Assembly: GCA_036971615.1 (NCBI GenBank)
Contig: JAYKKR010000018.1
Span: 124,001-188,000 of the forward strand
From: Amyloporia xantha
Lineage: Eukaryota; Basidiomycota; Agaricomycetes; Polyporales; Adustoporiaceae
Reading direction: 5' to 3'
DNA length: 64,000 bases
Shown piece after piece: positions 22,491 to 34,972 of this stretch (position 1 is its first letter; each line of letters begins with the position of its first letter). The notes beneath the pieces are model-generated. The model was not told the origin of the DNA, did not search any database, and worked only from the letters and a program-made list of their open reading frames with translations. Position numbers and translations under genes: made by a program.

Positions 22491-25400
22491 ATGAGCCCTG
22501 CCGTTCTCAATGACAATCCTCGACCTGAAGACACCTCTTGGGTCTTCAACGCCGCAATCCCAGCTATTCGACGCGCAGGTTTTGGCAAGCATGTATCGTT
22601 CTCCGCCAAGGCCATCACTCTGGACATGATCTTATTTCCATCGAATCGCATCTTGCGTGCAGATGATCCTTCAAAATTCATACTCGTCTCATTTGAGAAT
22701 CTCAGATTTCCTGACACTCCTGCCTCGACATCGAGAGAGTACATAATGCGTCTTTTCAAAGCAGGTCTGTACCTCAATGGTGTGCAATACCGCTTTTATG
22801 GTCACAGCAATTCGCAACTGGTGCAGCATACTTTCTATCTACTCTTGCGAGCCTTTCTGATAAAAGCAGAGATCACGCAGCTGCTTTCTAAGAGAAGCTA
22901 ATACAGATCGTGAACTTGATGACAGAATCTACAAGTTTGGTGATTTCCAACGAATAATGAATGTAGCAAAACGTGAGTTGCTTGGTGCTTCAGTCCGCTG
23001 ATAGTATTTCATCATGACCTACAGGCGCAAAACGGATCGGACTACTTTTCTCGAAAGCTGAGCTAGATTGGATTTTGGATACACGATGGACAAAGGATAT
23101 CGATGATATCGTTGTCAATGGAGAGACATTCTCCGATGGTTGCGGATTGATGTCGAAACGATTTGCTGTTCAGCTGAGTCGCCACAAGCGATTTGTTTTT
23201 CATGGTCGACCCTATACTCCATGTGTGTTCCAAATTCGGTAGGTTAAATATGCACGCTCATCTATCTGTCCTGCTGAATTGGATATAGGTATAGGGGGTA
23301 CAAGGTACATCGTGTATGAAGCAGTTTGCGGGTATACTGAACCATGATCTATTCTGACGATTAGGGTGTGCTGATGTTACATCCAGAGCTAAGCGAGGAG
23401 CATCATGTGCACTTCCGAGCGAGCCAGAAGAAGTTTACTGCAACTCAAGACAACACATTCTCAATGGTCGATCATTCGGTGCCATATGCATTCGGCAGAT
23501 TGAACAACGACATCATTGTTCTTCTTGCAAGTCTCGGCATCGAAGCGGAACAACTGCTGGCGAAGCAGGAGTCCTACCATCAGTGGATTCAAGCAGCTTC
23601 TAGGGAGTGGGAAGTCGCATTTAATTTCTTATGCGCGCTGGGACACTATGAATTCGCTGAGCGCCTACTTCTTGACGGCATCGATGCTGCTGATGTACAG
23701 AGGAAAATACGGGCGTGTCAACTGTCAGAGCTGGCGGCTTTCAAAAAGAACGAGAAGTTCCGCTCTCGAATGATCATCCTCAAATCTCGGCTCCTGTTCG
23801 GCGTTTGTGATCCCTATGGCGTTCTGGGGGAGGGAGAGGTCCACGTACGGGTATCTGTCCCCCGCCGTGGGGCATCCACTCTCAAGAACGCGGAGGTCAT
23901 GGTCGTCCGCAATCCATGTCTCCATCCGGGAGACTGCCTGAAGCTCTGGGCAGTAGACCATCCTCGCTTGTCTCACCTGGTTGACTGCATCGTATTTTCG
24001 TCTAAGGGAGGTCGTGCTGCTCCATCGATGAGCTCCGGGGGTGACTTAGGTGACTCTGATTGTTACTTGCGGCTTCTTAATCCGTCAGATTGATTGCTTC
24101 TTATCATAGACGGAGACAAATTCTTCGTCTTGTGGGATCCCGATTTAATCCCGAGGAAGGTTGCCGAAGTGAGCTTATCTTGCGGTCTGGTATCGCAGGT
24201 TGACAACAGGGTTATATCCAGTCGTACACGTACCCAGCGGCTAAAGAGCATGTCAACACTCAAGTAAACCGAGAAGACCTCGCAAAGCACTTTGCCTCCT
24301 ATAATACGTAAGTCACCCACTCGTCACACATATCCATCTTCTTATACATGTGGTACAGGATGGCTCTTGCCAAGATCACGTCCCTTCATGCAAAATGGGT
24401 TCGCTGTAGCCCCAAAGGTGCTATGAGCGATGAGTGTCAAGACCTCAATGCGTTGCACTCTCACGCAGTCGACGGTGCATCAGTTAAGATCCCGGAGCGT
24501 TTGCTCTCACCTCCAAATCCAGATACACCATACGTTATTGATCTTCTACAAGAATCTGCCAAATATTTCTTCGATAACTTCTTACAGTCACAGCCAGGCG
24601 GATTCGATACATCAGGACTGCCTCAAGACGTCGCGGAGGTCGTTCTTGCCAAGTTTCTTTCCACGGAAAAGCTCACGATGTCGGAATATGAAACCGTCAT
24701 GGTGGCCGCCGCATTTGCTAGGAGGAATAACATCGAGCTACGACCATTCCTGTGTCATGTTGACTTCGGAGCTCTTGCGACGTCCGAGAAGCATGCACTG
24801 AGCATGCACTTGAATTTGACACCAGAGCGTGATCCGTACATCTGGAATAGGTGCATTCACTTCGTTTTCACCGGGTATTGCATTGTCACTGATCAAGTTT
24901 AGTCTTGTCCGTTCTGCCATTTTACGCCCGCGAGACCTGGAAGGCCGAAATCTCGGAGGCCCTCTGCGCTTGCAAAAGTTATATTCATCATCGGAACAGG
25001 GCAGAGCAGCTTTCTTCGAATATTTGAAGGAAGCCACGCAGCAGTACAAAAGACGGCTGATAATCATGAAGGTTCGCTTATAATTGGTCTCATGCGTGCT
25101 TGTTGGTCACTTATAATCAATTATGCCCAGACAGATGACAGGTTCTCTGTCGGTATCTTTCTGAGAGGAAATATTCCTTGGGATGATGAAGTGAGGGTTC
25201 AACCGTCGTCCGCGATAAAGGCGTCTGACGTCTGTATCTGGGTATCACTAGCCCGAGATCAATGATAATGTGCTTGTTTGTCCTTTCATGCCCAACGCAT
25301 CTGAAATAATGTCAGCGTATTGGCGCGGAACAAAGGGATACAGGTTGCATTGTAGCGAGAATGCTATGCAGCTCTATGACAAAGCCAGGGGAAATACGTT

Positions 25401-28400
25401 CATCTTCGTAATCCGGCCTCCTGAGAAGTCCGGTTCAGATATCGTGACGAGCATTGCATTGCAAAAGATTTCCGCGAAAGTGCAAAAGGTATTTCTCATT
25501 AATATGGTTAACAAAACAGCGATATTGACAGCGCATTCTATGCTAATTGATAGCAATGTGGCCGCATTTATCGGACCCCAGTAGTAGATATTGAGGTGCA
25601 TGTTGTCTCGAATCGCGATCGTGTTGCTCATCAAGCATTTGACCTCCGATTCGAGCAGTACGATGATTTCATTATCCTGCGATGTTGTGAGCTAATACTT
25701 GCTTCCGTTGTGTAGAGTCCCTACGGACGAATTTCTTCGCAGATTCGACACTAAGCCTCAGTCTTTTTCCCTAAACACAATTGCTGATTTTGATTGGAAA
25801 GACGACGAGAAGGGTCGGAGCATATTCACAGGCTCAAAGCAAGACATTGGGCCCATGTTGGCTGACATGGACGTTGGCACCCTCCAACGATACCTGCAAA
25901 TTGCAGTCAAGTTCCGAGCGGAGGACCGGATATTCTGGATATTTGAAGCATTAATCAAGAGAAATAACATTGCTCTGGATGAACTTGACGGTTGCATGCA
26001 GCATTACCCTTCGCTAGCATATTCTTTAATGAAGGAGTATTTGCCAGCGGGAACGGCAGCCATTCCCGCACTGATCGCTCCCATTGCCCCATCCCTAATT
26101 CGCAACGTGGTACGTTCCGCGAACGAACTCGGTATTGCGTCTTTGGCTGCTCTGGAAAGGCTTGCAGACGATATTCCACGACTCGATCTCCCGACTTATC
26201 TGGATATTCTCTGGTACATCCCACTTGCAGTCAGGTCTTCAAACCTTGTCCAAGAATTGCTCCTTGTGCTTCACGAGAGCCGTCTCTCTAGAGACACGGA
26301 CGACGCAGCCTATCAGTATGCATACAAGTTTGCGCTCGGTATAGCCTTTGAGAGGGCTGAGGAAGCCGCGGATGAATGTCCTTGCGATGAAGCGGGAAGA
26401 CCGAAGAGACAGAGGACTGCACCGATATCGGCGAAGTTAGTCCCCCCGAAGGCCGGTCAAGATTTGTCTCCAGATTCCTCGAACACGCCACTTGGTCAGG
26501 TCATGGCTCATGTGCGGGTCGACGCACAGACTCCCATTCGGATTCATTCTCACGTCCGGCTCCGGATCTCTTCGCCACTAGAAGGTCCCAACACCGAAAC
26601 AGGTGCCATAGTTGTCGATGCAATCGTGCTCCGTGCCTCTAGGGGAGAATTGTACCTTGATCTACAACATCCTTTACCGCCAGAGTACCAGCGAGTCAAT
26701 TGGTTGTTGTACAACGCCGGGAGTATTGCGACAGCCAAGGCGATGATGGATGCTGTTCTGAAACTTGCCGTCTCCAGAGCTGAATGTTGTGCTTTCGGAG
26801 GCATTATTTCGGGAGACGCAGATCCAAGGCATGATGAACAAGGCGTACAAGATAGTCATGAGGGGTGGGGATCCGCCGAGGTGCAACAGCGAATTTCCTC
26901 ACTTAATGCAAGCCAACGCGATGCTGTTGCTTCAGCAGGGAGAGACAAAATGACCCTTATATGGGGTCCTCCTGGTGAGCACATTCGTCATAAAGACATA
27001 AGAAACAGCTCACGGCCTGTATAAATGTACAGGAACCGGTAAAACAACGGTGGTTGTGCAGATCTTAGCCCGGTTTTTGAGCGAGGATCCTGAGTGCAAG
27101 ATACTTATGACAGCATCTACCCACAATGGTATGTACCCAGTCGTTTAGCCTTCGCATGGACATTCACAAGTGATGCGCCTAGCCGTCGACAATGTTCTGG
27201 AGCGTTTTTTGGTGGAGAACGAAGTGAATAATCTACTGCCTCAAGAGAAAATCCTCCGAGTAGCCACCGAAAGCTCGAGAGTCAACAAGAATCTACAGAA
27301 GTTTACAATCGACTCCCGTGTAGGAGGAAGTGTGAACGAAAACCCGAAGTTGATGCAGAAGGCGGAACAGAGAGTAAAAGAAGCTCGAATTGTCTTCACT
27401 ACATGCAGTGGCGCCGGGCTAGGAATATTGCGGAATATGGACTTTGAAAATGTGCTGATAGACGAGGCTTCGCAAATCACTGAGCCATGTGCCTTGATTC
27501 CTCTTGTAAAAGGCTGTCGACGTGCAGTCCTAGTGGGAGACCAGTCAGTGCAGATTTTTCTCTACCGACTGCTTATACTCATTCACAGTCTCTTTTAGCG
27601 TTCAATTACGCCCCACTGTGCGCCCTATGGGTAAAGCACTCGAGTTTGATCGTTCATTATTCGAAAGGTTGTATACTGGGCCGGCTTATGCTCAACTGTC
27701 TCGCACTATGCTAAATGTGAGGTAGTTAACTCTCTAGTGTACTGATTTATCTGCTCAACTTCATCAGGTCCAATATCGTTTCTCACAAGCCTTGGCATAT
27801 TTTCCATCCCAAGAGTTTTACGAAGGCCGCCTGAGGACAGGGACTACAAGGACCGAGGAGATCTGCACATCGCTAGGAGCGTCCTCCTTCCCTTGGCCTT
27901 GCGACAACCAAATGATCTATCCGGTCGTCTTCGTTCCATGTACCTCGGAGGAAGACTTTGGGCGGGCCTCAAAAAGCAACGCAGGACAAGTCGACCTTGT
28001 CAAATATATCGTCTCGCTTCTGCGTACCGCTCGTGACAAGGAGGATGCAAACCTTTCGGCCCTCATACAATCTATATCCATAGCGGCACTCACTCCATAC
28101 TCACGGCAGGTGCAACTGCTCAAGCAGGAGCTTTCGTCCTTCATGAACGTCGTCGTCAGCACGATCGACGGCTTCCAAGGGCGTGAAGCGGACATTGTCG
28201 TATTCACCACGGTCCGGTCGAACGTAGAGGGCGACATAGGCTTCGTGGAAGATGCAAGGCGCTTGAATGTAGCATGGACGCGCCCGAAACTAGGCCTAAT
28301 CATCGTAGGTAACCGAAGCACTTTGCAGGCAACAAGCACTCTGTGGCAGAGAGCATTGGCATCCTGTAGGGAGGTAACGATCATCCGTCCTGATGCCGTG

Positions 28401-28403
28401 TGA
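22491..28403 (+). CDS. RNA-dependent RNA polymerase fused to an SF1 (Upf1-like) helicase
   Basis: One continuous spliced gene, about 1,700 residues, intact by my splicing. The N-terminal half is a eukaryotic RdRP of the QDE-1/Rdp1 family: GLYLNGVQYRFYGHSNSQL, KRIGLLFSKAE, FSDGCGLMSKRFA, the FQIRYRGYKG loop, VRNPCLHPGD, and the catalytic GGDLDGDKFFVLWDPD, whose three aspartates are present once the intron 24050-24109 is removed. AVDGASVKIPE and KSGSDIVTSIALQK follow. A linker near 25740-26540 includes an Arg/Lys patch. The C-terminal helicase shows LNASQRDAV, GPPGTGKTT (split by an intron), ASTHNAVDNV, DEASQ, GDHVQLRP, VQYRF, TIDGFQGREADIVVFTT and VAWTRPKLGLIIVGN. Role inferred: making double-stranded RNA for silencing, with the helicase remodelling the template or product. 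Two separate genes are unlikely because the splice phases run through without a stop. Confidence 0.9.
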
Positions 28404-28553
28404 ACAATCGATAGTAGCACGGGTATATGATGGGATTTCTATGACACGATGATGGCACATGGTCCTATTAGTAGTGTAGTCGTTCTACAAACAGCATCTA
28501 AAAACGAGCCTCAATCCTCACAGGCGGTGGGTATCAAGTGTAGGGCAATCGTA

Positions 28554-29761
28554 TCACGCCTTCAGCGCATCGCCAGTCTTCTCGCCTCCGCCGAACATCG
28601 TCAGCATCTCTTGAATCTTCTCGCCCTCCTTCACCCAGTCCGGCCGCCGCAGGCGGAAGGAGTCCCCCTGCCTTGCGTATGCGATGTCGCCCAGCTTCCC
28701 GACGGCCTTCAGCTTACCGGGGTCGACGTTCCCGCGCTCAGTGAGCACATCCTTCCGCACATGGATGTATTTGACGATGCCAAGGATGAGCGTCGTCGTC
28801 ACCGCACCCGTGTCGGGATGGACGATATCGATAGACTGGAAGAGCTAGTTGGAGAGGTTTGAGTCAGCGCGAACAAGATCTATTCCAATGTGTGAACGAG
28901 AGCGTACCTCGCATTCCATGCTAAACGCGCTCTCTTTGACGCGAGGAGCTTCCACATGAATCTGCGTAGTGTCCGATATACAGCATGAGAAGACCCGATA
29001 CTAACAACGCAGCAGGAAGACATACGCTACGCTCTTTGGTGAGACCGCTGAGGGGCCATTCGCTCGTCTCTGGCGGAGCGTCTACGGAGCAGATGTTGGC
29101 GTTGTGGATGAACGGCTCGCTGATAATATTCACAGTGAAACCCTTGGTGGTTTTGATGTTCTCCGCGCTATCTTTGAGCCTGCTGGGGTGGTTGAGAAAT
29201 GCGATAGAGACGAGGGGCGGGTAGCTGGTGACCTGAGAGAGAAGGCGCGGTTAGCCTGAATTGTAGCAAGAAACATAATACTCGTTCTAAGATGCTCACC
29301 ATGTTAAACCAGCTGAAGGTTGGGATTGCATCAGTGATATGTATACAGTAGCGGAGGTCGAGGCCTCACCTGAAAGGCGCGAGATTCTCGAGGCCATTTG
29401 GTGAAATGCTGGACACAAAGGCGATTGGCCTAGGAATAATTCCGCTGACCATGAGGGCATACTGCAAGTTGTAAAACATTGTTATAGTACTCTATGGAAT
29501 ATGTTGGCGGACACTAACAAGTTTGCTAGGAGCAATTAAAGCAGGGTAAGTCTCGACTCAGATACAGCGGTCGCGAAGGACGTACCTTGGATCCTCGCGA
29601 GATGTATCAATGACTTTCCAACCTTCTTTCTCGCCGTCCAGCCATGCACGCCCCTCCGGTGTTGCATCTAATTTCTGGCCGAAGGTCCAGCCAGGGTTCG
29701 GGACCTCGGTGAATTTCATTCCTGTCGCATGTTCGAATGGGGGAAGCTCGGCGGCAGACAT
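28554..29761 (-). CDS. Flavin reductase-like FMN-binding split-barrel protein
   Basis: Start chosen at MSAAELPPFEHATG (29761); an in-frame ATG at 29878 would add 39 residues. The core is YALMVSGIIPRPIAFVSSIS, then SYPPLVSIAFLNHPSRLKD, GFTVNIISEPFI and a C-terminal WVKEGEKIQEMLTMFGGG, as in fungal flavin reductase-like proteins that bind FMN and use NAD(P)H. Several short introns. A degenerate copy lies in inverted orientation at 53616-54640. It is divergent from the P450 at 31538; a functional partnership is possible but not demonstrated. Confidence 0.85.
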
Positions 29762-31537
29762 TATCAACTTGTGGCGGGTCCGATCTGGTACGTACAGTGT
29801 ACGTCGACGGCACGCGCCCAGACTTATGTACCTCTGCAGGCCGGAGGCGACTCGTCCGACGCCCATTGTGTGCATCATGCCAGCCTACTGCGAGGCGTGC
29901 TCAGCGCCATCGCGCTCACTCAGCACTCCGCGAGATATCTGGTAAGCAGGCGATCTTATCGCACGCCAAAAAGCAGTCTCTTACCAACTTCTCACACAGA
30001 AGCGGTGCAGAAGGGTGCAGAACAGTCAGTTTTCCGGGGCCCTTCGACGGGTGCGGACAACTTGTTTTCGATCCGCTTCGGCCGCCTAGAGATCGGGATG
30101 GGCGGATTAGTGGTACCTCGCACGAGAGCATGCCAGAGATCATGGTTTCCCGTGATATGCTTACAAGAAGAGTGCCCCTTGACTCTCACATCTATCAGAT
30201 CACCATGCTGCTGCAGTTTCACTCAGGGCGCCGTGTTGTCCGCCCAGCGAAAATCTGGACGCCTACGTATGGTACGTTCGGCCGAAACATAGACCAACCG
30301 ATGCACAGCTTGAGTCCAAGTAGGAGGAGTCGCCGGTCCCGTAAGGAGAATATAATCAGGAATGTCCTGGGTCGCAACATTGGCATGCATACTTAGTACC
30401 TAAGTAAGTACGAAGAGCAATATGGTGAGCTGTGGGATTACTTATGCGATATATAGAGAGGTAATCGCACGGCCCGATCATCCGAACCGCTTGGAGGCCT
30501 TTATTTACCGATCGAGATAGCGATCACACTCAACGCCCACGGCGCCCAGCCTTGTGCTCTTGCGTTTCGTGTATAAGTACGTACGTACTATAGAGGAGCT
30601 AATTCTACGCACCCTGGGCTTACAAAGTTCAACCACGCCATAAGTCAAGATTTTGACTGAACTCGACAAGCGCAGTCGATTTTTTGACACAACGAGTTAA
30701 GCCATTGCTTCAGAACACTATGACACTAAGCGCACAGGGATAACTTTGGAAGCTTGAAGATAAACGTTTATGTTCCAGCGAGCTCGAGCCGCGTACAGAG
30801 TCCAGACAATCCAGACACTTAGGTTAGGTCTTAGAGCCAGACCTAACCCTGAGCTCAATGTACACCAACTTAGGGTTAGGTTAGCCTTTCGACCTCTCCC
30901 TCTACTTTCCGTTGCAAAGAGTAGTCTCATTTGAAGCTGCACTGTTGGTAGTGGGGAGTGAACCAGTATTACTTGGTCTATATCCGTCTATTTGGCTTCC
31001 GCGTCACCTCTGGAGTCCAATATGCCTGGAAGTAAACATGTGGTCCAATTATGGTGTACGTATATCACTTACTGTATCGCTCAAAGCTCACCAATCAGGT
31101 AGGTCACAACTTCGTTTCGGCCCCGAGTCCACGGTCGCATAAAGACTAAGGATGAGAACACTTGGCCTTTGGAAGCAGTACAGTGCGATACTCCGCGTGA
31201 CCTGCCTGAGAAGTCTTAAAACGAAGGCGATCTCTTCGCGCTTCCTTACTTCCACGGTTCTCGCAGAACCATGGCACACCGTGCGCTCATATGCCCATCT
31301 AAGTCGTACAGGAGCTATCAGCTGCCCTCCTCTGCTCCCGCTCTTTGCCAGGCGAGATCATGCGACCTGGGAAACCGCTACCGATTGTAGCGGCTAGCGT
31401 CATGGGGATGGAATGGATTCACCTGCGGCATCCCATGCTCATCCAAACGAGCGTGAGTTGTATGGCCTCGACGGGTGACCCCCCCTTCCACCACGACCAT
31501 CTTGATACTACTTGTCCAGTTGTGGCTGTTTCAAACC
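29762..31537. other. Divergent intergenic region between flavin reductase and P450
   Basis: The part at 29880-30020 recurs, reversed, at about 53450-53600. The part at about 31220-31370 recurs, reversed, upstream of the third P450 (about 51880-52010). A TTAGG-type repeat with a hairpin lies at 30820-30890. No further gene. Confidence 0.5.
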
Positions 31538-33748
31538 ATGACTTCATTCGACTCGACTGTACTCTTTCTCATTGCGCTATGCACTCTCGCGGTATATTAT
31601 TTCAATCACATCCGTTCGACATCTAAGGGCGAGCTTCCGCCAGGCCCATTTCGTATTCCACTCTTCGGTAATCTGTTCCAGGTCAACGCTCTGCGTCCTC
31701 ATCCGCAAGTACGTTCGGTTCTGTCTCGCTTACGATGGCTTCTTAACCACACCGCTTTGTTCCCGTTCAGTTTCGACAATGGGCGCGCCAATACGGCCCC
31801 ATCTTCTCATTACAGCTCGGGCCACAGCGCATGATCGTGCTCAACACCGCCGAGGCAGCAGACGAGCTACTCGCGAACCGCAGCAAGACGTATTCGGGCC
31901 GGCCAGAGATGCACGTTGCCCAGGACATCGTCAGCGATGGTCAGCGTATGGTTTTACTACCCTACGACCGACAGTGGAAGGTGTGTCCCGCCTTCACACC
32001 CGTCTAATGTCGCTCTTACACACTGGCCGTGTTCGACGTGTCTGCTACCAGGTAGCGAGACGGACGTTGCAGGGCGTCATCGGGGCAGGGCCCTCCAAGC
32101 GTCTCCGTAAGATGCAGGAGTTCGAGTCGCGCGTCGTGATGCACGACTTGGTCTGCCACGGAGACAGGAGCATCGCCGAGACGCACGTCCAAGGCCCAAA
32201 CGGCGAGGTTCCTGAGAAACATTGGTTCTCCATCATCAGACGTTACGTGAGTGTTGACTACGTGATTCTGAGGGATACTCTTGAGGCCTAAATTGCACGA
32301 ACGATTCGGTCTTGTTGTAGTCGACTAGTGTGGTTATGCATCTGGCGTACGGGCAGCGCATTCATCGCATTGTCGATAATCCGCATCTGTGAGTCTATCA
32401 CTTTCGTCAGATTTCGTAAGGAACAACTGTATGACTTGCGGCCATAGACATAAGATATACGATGTTATGTCAAATTTCACACGTGTTGCACAATCGGGAA
32501 ACTACCTGTCAGTGGCGCTTACTCCCTTTCCACACGCATGTTCTCACGAATCATTCTGAATTGTAGTGCTGATACCTTGGTGCCTCTCCGTTGGCTCCCC
32601 GATTTCTTGGCTCCATGGAGAGTAGAAACGCGCAAAATGCATGAATGGTAAGTGTTCAAATCCTGATGCCCATATGAGCGCCTTCTAATGCAGCCGTTGG
32701 TTCCAGGGAGATGGAGCTATGGGGAGGTCTTCTCTCCGACAGCCGTACAGCCTCTCACAACGGCATCGCTCGTACCGGATTCGTGCCCTCATACCTCCGC
32801 GCACGCGCTGAGGCGGGCCTCGAGGACCTTCCCGGCAAGGGTGTCGCCGCTGACGGCACCGGCTGGATGCGAGACAAGATGGTTGCTTATACTGCGGGCT
32901 CCGTGCTCGAGGCCGGTTCAGATACAACTGCCACGACAATGCATATATTCGTGCTCTTTATGCTGAACAATCCGGAAGCCCTGCAACGTGCTCGCGAGGA
33001 GATCGACGCAGTCGTTGGGTCCGATAGAATGCCTGGGTGGGACGACGAAGAGAAGCTGCCGTGGATGGTTGCATGTATCAAGGAGACAATGAGGCGGCGG
33101 CCCCCAACGATTCTAGGCAAGTGATGCTCTTCCTCGAATAGCGCTTGAAGATCGATGTATATTTAATTTTCCTCCTATCAGGCATGCCGCACAAAGCTGA
33201 CGAGGATGACGTTTACAAGGGATACTACATTCCCAAGGGCTCTACCGTCATCGGGAACATTTGGGCTATACATATGGACTCCGAGCGTTACACAAATCCG
33301 GAGGCTTTTGACCCTGGGCGTTTCTACGACAAAGACAAAGCCACACGATGGGCGAGCGGACCGGATTCACACAATCGTGACCAGTGAGTCGCATCTTCAA
33401 ATTCTCTCCACACACTTAATCCTGCCGTCGCATAGCTACGCCTTTGGCTGGGGCCGGCGCTACTGTCAAGGTGCTCTCATGGCAGAGGCTTCATTGTTCA
33501 TCGTCCTTTCCCGTCTTGTATGGGGCATCGACTTTTATCCCCCGTTGGATCCTCAGACTGGGCGGACAGATGTGCTAGATGTTGACGACGAAGAGGGCAC
33601 CTGGAGCGATGGCTTTGTCAGCGCACCACACATATTCCCGGTAGGCTTCAAGCCGCGCTCAGAGAAACATGCAAGGGTAATCAAGAAGGCATTTGAGGAG
33701 GTGCAGGGCGAGTGGCAGACCATGGGGCTCACAGGAGACGAGCGGTGA
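31538..33748 (+). CDS. Cytochrome P450 monooxygenase (first copy)
   Basis: Microsomal P450. An N-terminal membrane anchor (about residues 5-22) is followed by the LPPGPFRIPLFGNLF hinge, FRQWARQYGPIF, the I-helix AGSDTTA, the K-helix ExxR (KETMRRRPP), the meander PGRFYDK and the haem loop FGWGRRYCQG with its Cys. Eight or so introns splice in frame to about 510 residues, so it appears functional. The substrate is unknown. It is a close paralogue of the frameshifted copy at 49466-51698, and upstream sequences match too. Confidence 0.92.
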
Positions 33749-34972
33749 GAGTGACGCAGTGAGTGTTACTGCATAACAGCATCGTGATAGCAGTAATCGC
33801 ATACCAGGTGATGCTTGTGTTCTCTAACTAAATCAAATGGAACGACATTGGCCCGTACCGCGCAGTCTATTGTCCTCCAGAGCCAGGTACCAGAAGGTCT
33901 TCGCTATATGACCACCAAGGTTTAGGACTCATTCAGGGAGATCGTCGTTCAGATGTCCATATGCTAACGCGTTACGCGCTTAACCTTCTTTGTTCACATT
34001 GGCAACACTCCGAAGCTACTGATATGCAGAGCTACTTCTGCTGGTTTGAATCACAGATAAGAGCTGAATCATGAAACTCGTGATGACGCCTCTGGCCGTT
34101 CCTATTGCTTTCCGACGGTACTCCCACTGCGAGTTCTTGCTACAATGGCGCAGTCTAATATTGCTCGAGACGGATGTCGACTGAAAGCCGGTGGGAGAGA
34201 TGCTAGCATCTTCCCATTAGAAAACGCTATCTTTTGGCTAATCTCTTGTCGGACATTGGAGCTCCCTGAAATAATCCGCTTCCGTGGCAATACTCCACCT
34301 CATCTAGACGAGTGTTTGCCTCCTGAAGCATATATAGACCAACGCTAACCCGAACGTTCTCTGACTGATCTTGGCAAAGTATGGAAGCACTAGAGTGAAA
34401 ACCATTTCCTCAACACGCCTTGACTTGGGATCAGATTTTTTTGACACTCAATTACCACAGACTCTGTTAAGTATCCTCTACATCCGGCGAAGGACGCGAT
34501 GATCGCTCCTGATCGCGAGCTGCGGCGACAATCCGTGGTGAGTGAGCAATATGCATGGTCAGGTATATCGAATTCAAAGAGGTTTACTGGCGATCTTAAC
34601 TCGTTGTCAGGCTCGTGTTACCCCACCGATGTGAGCTATAGACGAAAGTGCGTTCTACTGGTTTTCTATCAACCGGTAATGTCTATTGATTTCCCATATT
34701 CAGCGTCTAGTATTAATTTTCGATTCAGTACTGACGTTGTGCGCGCCACGAAGCACACCGTGTGAGACCGCTCGCCCTCCATGTGACGATCGGATGTAAT
34801 GACGTCCACACCCTCCAAACCAACAATGCGCTACATGCAGTCTTCTTCATCCAGTTTTGAAAGCTGACATCAGCAGCTTCTTCGATATTTAAGTATGCCC
34901 TTACCTTGCTGAGATACAGCGGTTCCCAACTCCTGAAAGCCGTGCTGCCCTCAAAGGTTTGTGCACAGAAAC
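33749..34972. other. Intergenic region between tandem P450 genes
   Basis: No gene supported. It should contain the promoter of the second P450. Confidence 0.4.

Noticed and set aside
29737..30396. 219-codon open frame on the plus strand
   Set aside because: Antisense to the flavin reductase 5' end, no homology.
28554..33748. Flavin reductase plus P450s as a secondary-metabolite cluster
   Set aside because: No polyketide synthase, NRPS or terpene synthase is present; proximity alone does not support a pathway.
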